A DNA stretch of 64,000 nucleotides, from positions 122,386 through 186,385 of the forward strand of contig NZ_WUEK01000011.1 in the NCBI RefSeq assembly GCF_009823805.1, read 5' to 3'. The DNA is from Nocardioides flavescens (GTDB lineage Bacteria > Actinomycetota > Actinomycetes > Propionibacteriales > Nocardioidaceae). Position 1 is the stretch's first letter; each line of letters opens with the position of its first letter. Below the pieces are notes generated by a model. The model worked only from the letters and a program-made list of their open reading frames with translations, was not told the origin of the DNA and did no database searches. The position numbers and the translations under genes are program-made. This document shows, piece by piece, positions 17,330 to 24,967 of this stretch.

Positions 17330-18201
17330 CACAGGGCCCCCGCCCGCTCGCGCTCCATCCAGCGCCGCTGCAGCCAGTCGCACCAGCGGGCCAGCGGGAT
17401 GGTGATGACGACGAAGAACGCCGCCACGACGACGATCGGGGTGTAGTTGAAGTTGAAGTTGGCGTAGTTGCGCGCCGCGAAGAGCGCGTCGAGGGCACCG
17501 GCCGCCGAGACGAGGGCGGTGTCCTTCTGCAGCGAGACGAAGTCGTTGAGCAGCGGCGGCACCACGCGGCGCACGGCCTGCGGCACGACGACGAACCGCA
17601 TCGCCTGGCCGCGGCTGAGCCCCAGCGCGGCCGCGCTCTGCACCTGGGAGGGGTGGATCGAGTCGATGCCGGCGCGGAAGACCTCCGCGACGTAGGCGCT
17701 GTAGGAGACCACCAGCGCCACCCCGCACCAGAAGAGCGGGTCGATCGGCAGACCCTGCAGGTCCAGCGCGGGCATGCCGAAGGCGAACAGCACGATCAGC
17801 AGGATCGTCGGCACCCCGCGCACGACGTCGGTGTAGAGCACCGCCAGCGCTCGCACCGGCACCAGCCACGGCGAGCGGGCCTTGCGGGCCAGCGCGATGG
17901 CCAGCCCCGCGACCAGGATGAGCGGCTGGCAGATGAGGAACAGCTTCACGTTGATCCAGAAGCCGTGCAGGATCGCGTCGAAGGACTCCCGGGCGTGGAA
18001 GGAGTCGAAGAACGTCTCGCGCACCCGCGGCCAGCCCGGGGTGCTGCGGATGCCGACGACGAGCACCACGAAGACCAGCGCGGTCAGCCCGGAGGCGAGC
18101 AGGATGCGCCGCGTGCGCTGGCGCCGGCGTACGTCGCGCCGCTGGAGCTCGCGCTCGCTCGGGGTCCAGCCGTCGGTGCGAGGGGTGGTCTGCCCGCTCA
18201 C
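17329..18201 (-). CDS. Polar amino-acid ABC transporter permease
   Basis: The 290-residue integral membrane component has a cytoplasmic basic N-terminus of about 45 residues, five or so membrane helices, and the His/Glu/Gln-type permease signature (VRGVPTILLIV, then the EAA loop SAAALGLSRGQAMRFVVVPQAVRRVVPPLLN). The GTG start overlaps the binding-protein stop in GTGA, and the stop overlaps the ATPase start, so the three proteins are made together. Substrate probably a polar amino acid. Confidence 0.92.
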   Translation of the reverse strand: MSGQTTPRTDGWTPSERELQRRDVRRRQRTRRILLASGLTALVFVVLVVGIRSTPGWPRVRETFFDSFHARESFDAILHGFWINVKLFLICQPLILVAGLAIALARKARSPWLVPVRALAVLYTDVVRGVPTILLIVLFAFGMPALDLQGLPIDPLFWCGVALVVSYSAYVAEVFRAGIDSIHPSQVQSAAALGLSRGQAMRFVVVPQAVRRVVPPLLNDFVSLQKDTALVSAAGALDALFAARNYANFNFNYTPIVVVAAFFVVITIPLARWCDWLQRRWMERERAGAL

Positions 18202-19127
18202 TGCAGGACCGGGACGTCCACCTCGTCGGAGAGCCACTCCTGCTCGATCTGGTCGAGCTGGCCGCTGCTGCGCAGGGCGTCGAGCGCCGCGTCGACGCAG
18301 GGCACGAGCGGGCTGTCCTTGGCGAAGAGCATGCCGAACTGCTCCTCCGAGCCCGCCGCGGGCTGGAACTGCCCGACGATCGTCGAGCCCTTGATCTCGG
18401 CGGCGGTGATGTAGAACGCCGTCGGCAGGTCGGCGACGATCGCGTCGACCTGGCCGTTGAGCAGTGCCTGCTTGGCGGCGTTGGTGTCCTCGAAGACGGC
18501 CGGCTGCTCGTCGGCGCCGATCACGTCGGTGATCGCGCTCAGCGAGGTGGTGCCGGTCTGCGCGCCGAGCTTGTAGCCCTTGAGGTCGGCGAGGCTGGTC
18601 GCGCCGGCGACCGGGCTGTCGTCGAGCGCGATGATCGCCTGGGCGGCGGAGTAGTAGCCCTCGGAGAAGGAGACGACCTTCTCGCGCGCCGGCGTGATCG
18701 AGATCTGGTTGATGTCGAAGTCGAAGTCCTTGGCGCCCGGCTTGTAGGAGGTGTTGAACGGCACCGTCACCCACGAGACCTGGTCGGGCGTGAAGCCCAT
18801 CTGCTCGGCCACCGCGTAGGTCACCGCCGACTCGAAGCCCTTGCCGTTGGTCGGGTCGTCGTCGACGAACCACGGCTCGTAGGCCGGCTTGTCGGTGCCG
18901 ACGGTGAGCGTGCCGGCGTTGAGCAGCGGCAGCTGGTCGACGGCGCAGTCGTCGGCCGCGGCGCTCTCGCTCGACCCGGCGCTCGCACTGCCGCTCGTCT
19001 CCGGGGTGCTGCTCGTGGAGCTGCTGCCCGAGGCGCTCTCGCCGTCGTCGGCCGGGGCGCAGCCGGCCAGGGGCAGCAGGGCGAGGGGGACGAGGGGGAG
19101 CAGTCGCAGACCGGTACGCACGCGCAT
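18198..19127 (-). CDS. Polar amino-acid ABC transporter substrate-binding lipoprotein
   Basis: A 309-residue lipoprotein. The signal sequence ends in the lipobox LAGC (Cys near 23), followed by a Ser/Thr/Glu-rich tether of 35 residues. The mature part is a family 3 binding protein: GTLTVGTDKPAYEPWF, GFESAVTYAVAEQMGF and FDFDINQISITPAREK. The ligand is likely an amino acid; which one cannot be read. TACGAT ends seven bases before the ATG with no Shine-Dalgarno, so the operon appears to begin with a leaderless mRNA. Confidence 0.92.
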   Translation of the reverse strand: MRVRTGLRLLPLVPLALLPLAGCAPADDGESASGSSSTSSTPETSGSASAGSSESAAADDCAVDQLPLLNAGTLTVGTDKPAYEPWFVDDDPTNGKGFESAVTYAVAEQMGFTPDQVSWVTVPFNTSYKPGAKDFDFDINQISITPAREKVVSFSEGYYSAAQAIIALDDSPVAGATSLADLKGYKLGAQTGTTSLSAITDVIGADEQPAVFEDTNAAKQALLNGQVDAIVADLPTAFYITAAEIKGSTIVGQFQPAAGSEEQFGMLFAKDSPLVPCVDAALDALRSSGQLDQIEQEWLSDEVDVPVLQ

Positions 19128-19166
19128 GGGCCTGATCGTAGAACGGTCAAGCACCGCCGCCCGCTT

Positions 19167-19181
19167 CGCCGCAGTGCGGCG
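19167..19181 (-). terminator. GC palindrome between the GT2 operon and the ABC operon
   Basis: CGCCGCA and TGCGGCG flank one base. It lies 23 bases past the GT2 stop on the same strand and just before the ABC promoter. It could be a weak terminator for the glycosyltransferase operon or an operator; there is no U-tract. Confidence 0.35.
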
Positions 19182-19204
19182 GACAGGGCAGCCCCGGCGC
19201 GCGC

Positions 19205-20779
19205 TCAGAGCTCGAGCAGCCGCGAGGGCACGAAGCCGGGCTCGCGCTCGGCGGCGCGGGAGCGCAGGTCGTCGAGGTCGGCCTGCCAGGTGTGGCCGGA
19301 GTCGGTGCGGCGCAGGACGTAGCCGAGGCCGTGGGTGCGGTACGTCGTGGCGCCGGCGGCGCGCACCGCGGCGATCAGCTCGGCGTCGACGTGGCGGCGC
19401 ACCGAGCGGAACCCGCCGACCGAGCGGAGCAGGCCGCGCTCGAGCATCAGGGTGCCGCCCGCGACGAACTGGCGGTAGACCTCGCTGGGCTGTCCGAGCC
19501 GCAGGGTCTCGTCGGTGGGCTCGAGGTAGTAGGCGTCGTCGGGCATGCCGACGAGCTCGGCGCCCGAGAACGCGCGGGCCAGCAGCAGGTCGGCGACCGC
19601 GTCGGGGGCGTACCAGTCGTCGTCGTCCATCTTCATCACGACGTCGCCGCTCGCGGCGGTCACCGCGGCGTGGAGCACGTCGCCGAAGAGCGCCTCGGAC
19701 GGCTGGGGCAGCACCTGCACGCAGTGGGGTCCGACCAGCTCGCGCACCCGCTCGACGTCGGGCTCGAAGCCGTGCGGGGCGAGCACCAGCTCGAGCTGCT
19801 CGACGCAGCGCTGGCGCGCGACCTGGCCGACCGCGTGCTCGAGCAGGTCGGGGCGGCGCGTCGCCATCACGACCGAGACGGCCGGCTGCGCGGCCACCCG
19901 CACCCCGGCGGTCGCGGCGACCCGGGTGCGCCAGGCGGCGGCGGCGTACGTCGACAGCGCGGCGCGGCGCAGCACCACGCTGTGCTCCTCGCGGGCCCGG
20001 TCGTCCTCGAGGTCGACGGGCGCGGTCATCGCGCGCACGACGTCGGGACCGAGGTGGGCCTCGACCCGCGGGCGCAGCGTCTCGGCGACCAGCGGCACGC
20101 CGGCCATCGCCAGCCCGGCCATCACGCGGGCGGCGAGCAGGGCGCTGGCCTGAGGCAGGTCGGCGCGCACCCCGCGGGCGGCGCGGCAGCGGCGCACGAG
20201 GGCCTCGGTGGGGCCGCGGCCCCAGTCGAGCGCGGCGAGGTCGAGCACCGGTTCGGGGGCCTCGCGGACGAAGCCGACAGGGTTGAGCACCCGCTCGTCG
20301 AGGGGACCGAGCTCGAGGAGCGGGTCGGGGTCGGTGACGGTGCCGGCGATGTGGACCGGATCGGCGGCGACCTTCTCGCTCGCCTCCCCCGGCAGCACGA
20401 CCCCGTGGCGACCGGCGTGGTCGGGCCACACCGACTGGCGACCCAGCTCGTCGACCACGCGCTGCACCGAGACCGCGGCGGCGAAGCGGAGCACGACCAG
20501 CCAGCCGCCGTCGACCGCGCGCGAGCGCACCATCGTGAGGGCGGGCCACTCGGGCCGCGGGGTGAGCGAGAGCGCCGAGGTGCCCTCGTCGAGCCAGACC
20601 GCGAGCGCCGCCGTCCGGGCGCCGGAGGCGACCCGCATCGCGCGCAGCTCGCCGCGGTCGCGCACGGCCACCGCCACCCGGTCGTAGCGCCCCGGGGCGA
20701 CCTCGCCGTCGGGGCCGATCACGACCTGGGTGTGGGGCGCCTCGGCGAGGAACGCGTCGACCGCTGCTCCGGGCCCCAT
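19205..20779 (-). CDS. Family 2 glycosyltransferase-like protein with long N-terminal extension
   Basis: A 524-residue protein. The C-terminal 220 residues form a GT-A domain: VSVVMATRRPDLLEHAVGQV opens the fold and DVVMKMDDDDWYAPDAVADL holds the DxD-like acidic motif that binds metal and nucleotide-sugar. The first 300 residues resemble no family I recognise. The ATG overlaps the stop of the upstream glycosyltransferase (ATGA). Last gene of the operon sulfotransferase-GT2-GT2, which probably builds or decorates a surface glycan. An alternative start inside the upstream gene was rejected. Confidence 0.82.
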   Translation of the reverse strand: MGPGAAVDAFLAEAPHTQVVIGPDGEVAPGRYDRVAVAVRDRGELRAMRVASGARTAALAVWLDEGTSALSLTPRPEWPALTMVRSRAVDGGWLVVLRFAAAVSVQRVVDELGRQSVWPDHAGRHGVVLPGEASEKVAADPVHIAGTVTDPDPLLELGPLDERVLNPVGFVREAPEPVLDLAALDWGRGPTEALVRRCRAARGVRADLPQASALLAARVMAGLAMAGVPLVAETLRPRVEAHLGPDVVRAMTAPVDLEDDRAREEHSVVLRRAALSTYAAAAWRTRVAATAGVRVAAQPAVSVVMATRRPDLLEHAVGQVARQRCVEQLELVLAPHGFEPDVERVRELVGPHCVQVLPQPSEALFGDVLHAAVTAASGDVVMKMDDDDWYAPDAVADLLLARAFSGAELVGMPDDAYYLEPTDETLRLGQPSEVYRQFVAGGTLMLERGLLRSVGGFRSVRRHVDAELIAAVRAAGATTYRTHGLGYVLRRTDSGHTWQADLDDLRSRAAEREPGFVPSRLLEL

Positions 20780-21690
20780 CAGGCGCGCTGCGCTTTCCTC
20801 GGGCGCACGTCCTCGGGCAGCTCGAGGCGGTGGGTCAGCGGCCGCGGCTCGAGCTGCATCCAGGTGCGGGTGACGTAGTCGACGACGTGCACCCCGGGCG
20901 GCGCCTCGATGCGCTCGAGCCCCTCGACCTCGTGGCCGCGACCCTCGGCCAGCGCGCGGTGCACCTCGAGCTCGCGGGCCTTGCGCGGGGCGCGGGCCGG
21001 GTCGAAGTCGGTGTCGCTCCAGTGGGCGAACTCGTCCTGGTCGAGCCACTTCAGCTCGACGCACATGCCCTCGGGGGCGACGATCCGCTCGCTGGTCGGC
21101 GGGAACTCGCGCACCTCCCACTCGAACGCCTTCACGAACGTGTAGTCGGGCCCCATCGGGTAGACCCACGGCTCGAGGAACCGGTAGCCGAGGTCGAGCC
21201 AGGCCACCGACTCGCTCTCCACCGACATCGGGTGGCGCGGGATCGCGACGACGGCGTCGGAGTCCTCGAGCTGCCAGGTCAGGTCGCGCAGCAGCTCGAC
21301 GCCCTCGGCGCTGAGCACCATGTCGCCGTCCCACTTCATGGAGTACGCCGTGCGCACGTGGCTGAACGACCAGTTGTAGAAGTGAGCCAGCGAGTGGACC
21401 GAGTCCGGCGGCTCGGCGAGGTGCTCGCGCCCGGCGCGGGCGACGCGGTGGGGGTAGCTCTCGACGGTGAGCCGGTCGCCCGCCCCGTGCCGCTCGGCGA
21501 CCTGGCGGGCCACGTCGGCGGTGCCGTCGGTGGAGAGGTTGTCGACCACGACGACGTGCGTGACCGCGTCGAGCATCGGCGGCAGCACCCAGGGCAGGTT
21601 GCGCGCCTCGTCCTTGACCCGCAGCACCGCGGTCAGGCCCGGCTCGAGCGGGCCGTCCTCCCAGGCCCAGCGGACCGAGTAGTCCCTCAC
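20779..21690 (-). CDS. Family 2 glycosyltransferase
   Basis: A 303-residue GT-A protein. LTAVLRVKDEARNLPWVLPP is the nucleotide-binding start, VVVVDNLSTDGTADVARQV the core strand-loop, and SMKWDGDMVLS the DxD-type motif. The His/Trp-rich C-terminal half matches uncharacterised glycosyltransferases of the family annotated next to sulfotransferases. Its GTG start overlaps the sulfotransferase stop (GTGA) and its stop overlaps the next GT. Substrate unknown. Confidence 0.85.
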   Translation of the reverse strand: MRDYSVRWAWEDGPLEPGLTAVLRVKDEARNLPWVLPPMLDAVTHVVVVDNLSTDGTADVARQVAERHGAGDRLTVESYPHRVARAGREHLAEPPDSVHSLAHFYNWSFSHVRTAYSMKWDGDMVLSAEGVELLRDLTWQLEDSDAVVAIPRHPMSVESESVAWLDLGYRFLEPWVYPMGPDYTFVKAFEWEVREFPPTSERIVAPEGMCVELKWLDQDEFAHWSDTDFDPARAPRKARELEVHRALAEGRGHEVEGLERIEAPPGVHVVDYVTRTWMQLEPRPLTHRLELPEDVRPRKAQRA

Positions 21691-22724
21691 TTGCCCATCA
21701 CCCGGCGGATGCGCTGCTTCGCCCCGTCCGGCACCATCGCGCGGAGCCCGGTCTGCGGCGCCGGAGCCGGGCGGGCCTGCTCGCGCCCCTCGGCCCGACC
21801 CTCGCGGCGCGCGGCCACGACGCTCGACTGGGCGACGGCCTCGGCCTCGTCGTAGAAGTCGGTGTAGGCCGCACGGACCTGGTCGAGCTGCGCGTGCACC
21901 GCGGTGGTGTCACCGTCGGGCCTCGCGATGGCGGCGAGCCCGTCCCAGGTCTCGTCGGCCAGCTCGCGCAGCCGGGCCGGGACCGGCACGTCGTCCCACG
22001 TGGTCTGCACCCGGCGCAGCCCCGGGTCGATGAACTGGTGCACCGCGCGGATGGAGTTGGCGCTGGCCTCGCGCACCGCCCGCAGGTCGAGGCGCTGGCC
22101 GAGCTCGAAGACGGGGACCGTCCAGTCGGAGAGCAGGTCGTCGTAGTGCACGAACGCCCGCGTCGAGCCGCGGGTCGCCCGCTCGGTGTGGAGCATCATG
22201 TTGACCCACGCCGCGGTGCGCTGGACGTGGCTGAAGTCCTGGGTGGCCTGGGAGTAGTAGCGCGCCTTGCTCCCCACCACCTCGGTGACCGGGCGCAGCA
22301 TGGTGACGTACGACGCCTGGGCGTCGCAGCGCAGCGCCGCGGCCTTCCAGAGTCCGACGAACCAGGCGAGCCGCGGGTCCTTGACCACCAGCTCCTCGAC
22401 GGCCGGCTCGTCGCCGACGGCGGGGCGGAAGTGGGGCTCGAGCCACTCGGTCAGCCGAGCGCGGGTGATGCCCGACGTGCTGGCCTTGCTGGTCTCGTAC
22501 CACGCCGAGGGGCGGGCGTCGGAGACCTGCACGTGGTGGCGCTGCAGCAGCTCGTGGTGGAAGTCGACGACCCACTGCGTCTCCGCGAACCCCTTGGGGT
22601 TGGTGTCGTCGGCGCGCACCTCCGGCTGCGGCACGTGCGCCCCGAGCGCCTTCAGCGCCCCGGCCATGGTGCTGGTGCCGCTGCGACCGCTGCCCACCAC
22701 GAAGACCACGCGTCGCTGAGTCAC
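21687..22724 (-). CDS. Sulfotransferase family protein
   Basis: A 345-residue P-loop protein. VVFVVGSGRSGTSTMAGALK at the N-terminus is the 5'-phosphosulfate loop for PAPS, and LRPVTEVVGSKARYYSQ fits the 3'-phosphate-binding segment. It would transfer sulfate to a sugar, lipid or other acceptor. It is the first gene of the operon with two glycosyltransferases, which suggests a sulfated glycoconjugate (inference). TAGGCT ends six bases before the GTG with no Shine-Dalgarno, so a leaderless start is likely. A Glu/Arg-rich tail ends the protein. Confidence 0.83.
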   Translation of the reverse strand: MTQRRVVFVVGSGRSGTSTMAGALKALGAHVPQPEVRADDTNPKGFAETQWVVDFHHELLQRHHVQVSDARPSAWYETSKASTSGITRARLTEWLEPHFRPAVGDEPAVEELVVKDPRLAWFVGLWKAAALRCDAQASYVTMLRPVTEVVGSKARYYSQATQDFSHVQRTAAWVNMMLHTERATRGSTRAFVHYDDLLSDWTVPVFELGQRLDLRAVREASANSIRAVHQFIDPGLRRVQTTWDDVPVPARLRELADETWDGLAAIARPDGDTTAVHAQLDQVRAAYTDFYDEAEAVAQSSVVAARREGRAEGREQARPAPAPQTGLRAMVPDGAKQRIRRVMGK

Positions 22725-22761
22725 GTCGGCAGCCTAGGTGCGGGTGAGGCGGAAGGCCCAC

Positions 22762-22860
22762 CCGGTGGTTGAGGAAGGACGAAGTCCTGTCTCGAAACCA
22801 CTCTCGCAGGTCGGAGTGGTTTCGAGACGGTCGCTAGCGCGACCTCCTCAACCACCGGGG
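22762..22860. repeat. Inverted-pair stem-loop repeat, copy 1
   Basis: Two facing half-modules. Each reads GGTGGTTGAGGA, then a short self-complementary stem, then GTCTCGAAACCAC. The left stem is AGGAC-GAA-GTCCT and the right one, on the opposite strand, GGTCGC-GCTA-GCGACC. The ends of the element are complementary for about 15 bases. It lies between the sulfotransferase start and the GH1 stop. Confidence 0.85.
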
Positions 22861-22912
22861 TGGCGCGACCTCCTCAAGCACCGGGGTGGCGCGACCTCCT
22901 CGACCAGCGGTG
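22835..22912. repeat. 26-bp tandem triplication at the right end of repeat copy 1
   Basis: The right end of the element (22835-22860, GCGCGACCTCCTCAACCACC core) is repeated at 22861-22886 and again, more diverged, at 22887-22912. It appears to be local duplication of one arm of the stem-loop repeat. Confidence 0.85.
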
Positions 22913-22917
22913 ATGCG

Positions 22918-24291
22918 TCAGTCGACGCGCTCGCCCTGGGCGGCGATGAGCTGGCGGTACCACTCGTAGCTGCGCTTCGGCGTACGCCGCTGGGTCTCGA
23001 AGTCGGTGTGCACGAGGCCGAAGCGCTGGGTGTAGCCCTCGGCCCACTCGAAGTTGTCGAGCAGCGACCAGGTGTAGTAGCCGCGGACGTCGACGCCGCG
23101 CTCGATGGCCGAAGCCAGGGCGCGCAGGTGCGAGTCGAGGTAGTCGATGCGATCCTGGTCGTCGACGACACCGTGCTCGTCGGGACCGGTGTCGTAGGCG
23201 CAGCCGGACTCGGTGATCATCACCGGCGGCAGCGCGGCGCGGTAGCGCGCCCGGGTCATGACGAGCAGCTCGCGCAGCGCGTCGGGGACGACGGGCCAGC
23301 CGAAGTCGGTGAGCGGGTAGCCGAGGACCGGGACCAGCTCGAACGGCATCTCGGCGTCCTCGTCGGTGGCCGCGACGCGCATCGGGTTGTAGTAGTTGAT
23401 GCCGTAGAAGTCGAGGGGCTGACGGATCGTCGTCATGTCGCCCTCCTGGACGACGTCCTCCAGCAGCGGGGCGATGTCGACGGGGTAGCGCCCGAGCAGC
23501 ATCGGCTCGATGAACATGCCGTTCCACAGCGCGTCGAAGAGCTTGGTGGCACCCACGTCGGCCTCGTCGTCGCTGGCCGGCCACATCGGGGCGTGGTTGT
23601 TGGCGCAGCCGATGCTGGGGATCCGACCGCGCACGCTCTCGCGCAGCGCGATCGCGGCGCGACCGTGGGCGAGCAGCAGGTGGTGGGCGACGGGGATGCC
23701 GTCGAACATCATCGCCCGGCCCGGCGCGTGGTTGCCGATGCAGTAGCCGAACAGGGTGGCGACGTTGGGCTCGTTGACCGGCACCCAGTGCTCGACGCGG
23801 TCGCCGTAGCGGTCGCCGACGATCGCGGCGTACTCCGCGAAGCGGTCGATGGTCGCGCGGTTGAGCCAGCCGCCGTCGTCCTCGAGCGCCTGCGGGAGGT
23901 CCCAGTGGTAGAGCGTGACCATCGGGTTGATGCCATGCTCGAGCAGCTCGTCGATGAGCCGGTCGTAGAAGGCCAGCCCCTTGGGCGAGGGACGGCCCTG
24001 CCCGCTCGGCTGGATCCGGGTCCACGCGAGCGAGAAGCGGTAGGCGTCGACCCCCAGACCCGCCATGAGTGCGACGTCCTCGGAGTGTCGGTGGTAGTGG
24101 TCGCACGCCTGCGAGCCACTGGAGCCGTCGACGACGGCGCCCGGCTTGGCCGTGAAGGTGTCCCAGATGCTCGGCCCCTTGCCGTCGCTCGAGACGGCGC
24201 CCTCGATCTGGTAGGCCGCCGTGCTCGTTCCGAACCTGAAGCCGGCTGGGAACCGGGGCAGGGCGGATGGGTGTGTGTCCCCCACGGGCAC
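22918..24291 (-). CDS. GH1 family beta-glucosidase
   Basis: A 457-residue cytoplasmic retaining glycosidase with the full GH1 barrel. The N-terminus GFRFGTSTAAYQIEGAV is the PROSITE-type start, the acid/base is Glu174 in PVNEPN, and the nucleophile is Glu361 in MITESG. The usual motif is TENG; serine replaces the asparagine after the nucleophile. YYTWSLLDNFEWAEGY completes the aglycone site. It is divergent from the pirin gene by ten bases and stops just beside repeat copy 1. No signal peptide, so it acts on imported beta-glucosides. Confidence 0.92.
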   Translation of the reverse strand: MPVGDTHPSALPRFPAGFRFGTSTAAYQIEGAVSSDGKGPSIWDTFTAKPGAVVDGSSGSQACDHYHRHSEDVALMAGLGVDAYRFSLAWTRIQPSGQGRPSPKGLAFYDRLIDELLEHGINPMVTLYHWDLPQALEDDGGWLNRATIDRFAEYAAIVGDRYGDRVEHWVPVNEPNVATLFGYCIGNHAPGRAMMFDGIPVAHHLLLAHGRAAIALRESVRGRIPSIGCANNHAPMWPASDDEADVGATKLFDALWNGMFIEPMLLGRYPVDIAPLLEDVVQEGDMTTIRQPLDFYGINYYNPMRVAATDEDAEMPFELVPVLGYPLTDFGWPVVPDALRELLVMTRARYRAALPPVMITESGCAYDTGPDEHGVVDDQDRIDYLDSHLRALASAIERGVDVRGYYTWSLLDNFEWAEGYTQRFGLVHTDFETQRRTPKRSYEWYRQLIAAQGERVD

Positions 24292-24301
24292 AATCTGTCA
24301 C

Positions 24302-24952
24302 GTGGCTGTGGAGATCCGCCGAGGTTCAGACCGATTCGCGGAGCGCGAGGTCGGACGGCGCACGCTGCACGCGTTCTCGTTCGGTGCGCGCTACGACGCC
24401 GACCACGTGCGGTTCGGTCCGATGGTGTGCCACGACGAGCACCTGCTCGGCCGCGGGCGCGGCTTCGAGCCGCACGAGCACGCCGGTCTGGTCATCGTGT
24501 CGCACGTCCTCAGCGGGGCGCTCGAGCACACCGGACCCGACGGCTCCGGCGGCTCCGTCGTGCTCGAGGCGGGCCAGACCGGTCTGTTCCGGACCGGCTC
24601 GTCGGTGACCCACGCCGAGGTGGCGGCGGCACCGCAGACGCGGTTCGTGCAGGTGTGGCTGGCGCCCGACGACCCGGCCGCCCTGCCCGGCGAGCCGTCG
24701 TACGACGTGGTCGCGACGCCGGTCGAGCCGCTGCCCGGCGCGCGGTTCGAGGTCGTGACGCTCGACGACGGCGACACCTTCCGCACCCCGGTCGCGCCGC
24801 GGGTGCACGTCTTCGTCGGCCGCGGCGCCCTGCTGCGCTCCTCGCTCGCCGAGCCGCTGCACGACGGCGACGCGTTCCTCTTCACCGACGAGCCCGCCCA
24901 CGACCTGGTCGCGGGCGTCCCCACCACCCTGCTGGTGTGGACCTTCATCTGA
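24302..24952 (+). CDS. Pirin family cupin protein
   Basis: A 216-residue bicupin. FEPHEHAGLVIVSHVLSG and SSVTHAE carry the three His and one Glu that bind iron in pirins. Bacterial pirins are redox-sensitive or quercetinase-like proteins; the role here is open. The GTG at 24302 is preceded by CACAAT seven bases away and no Shine-Dalgarno; an upstream in-frame start would run into the divergent GH1 gene. Convergent with the FAD oxidase, 15 bases away. Confidence 0.82.
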   Translation: MAVEIRRGSDRFAEREVGRRTLHAFSFGARYDADHVRFGPMVCHDEHLLGRGRGFEPHEHAGLVIVSHVLSGALEHTGPDGSGGSVVLEAGQTGLFRTGSSVTHAEVAAAPQTRFVQVWLAPDDPAALPGEPSYDVVATPVEPLPGARFEVVTLDDGDTFRTPVAPRVHVFVGRGALLRSSLAEPLHDGDAFLFTDEPAHDLVAGVPTTLLVWTFI

Positions 24953-24967
24953 CGGCCGGCCTGAGCC

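Noticed and set aside
22835..22912. Possible CRISPR-like direct repeats
   Set aside because: The three 26-bp units are adjacent without spacers and derive from the stem-loop repeat.
22738..22920. Peptides encoded by the repeat (for example VVEEGRSPVSKP or FETGLRPSSTT)
   Set aside because: They appear because the repeat is open in several frames; no start site or conservation beyond the DNA repeat itself.
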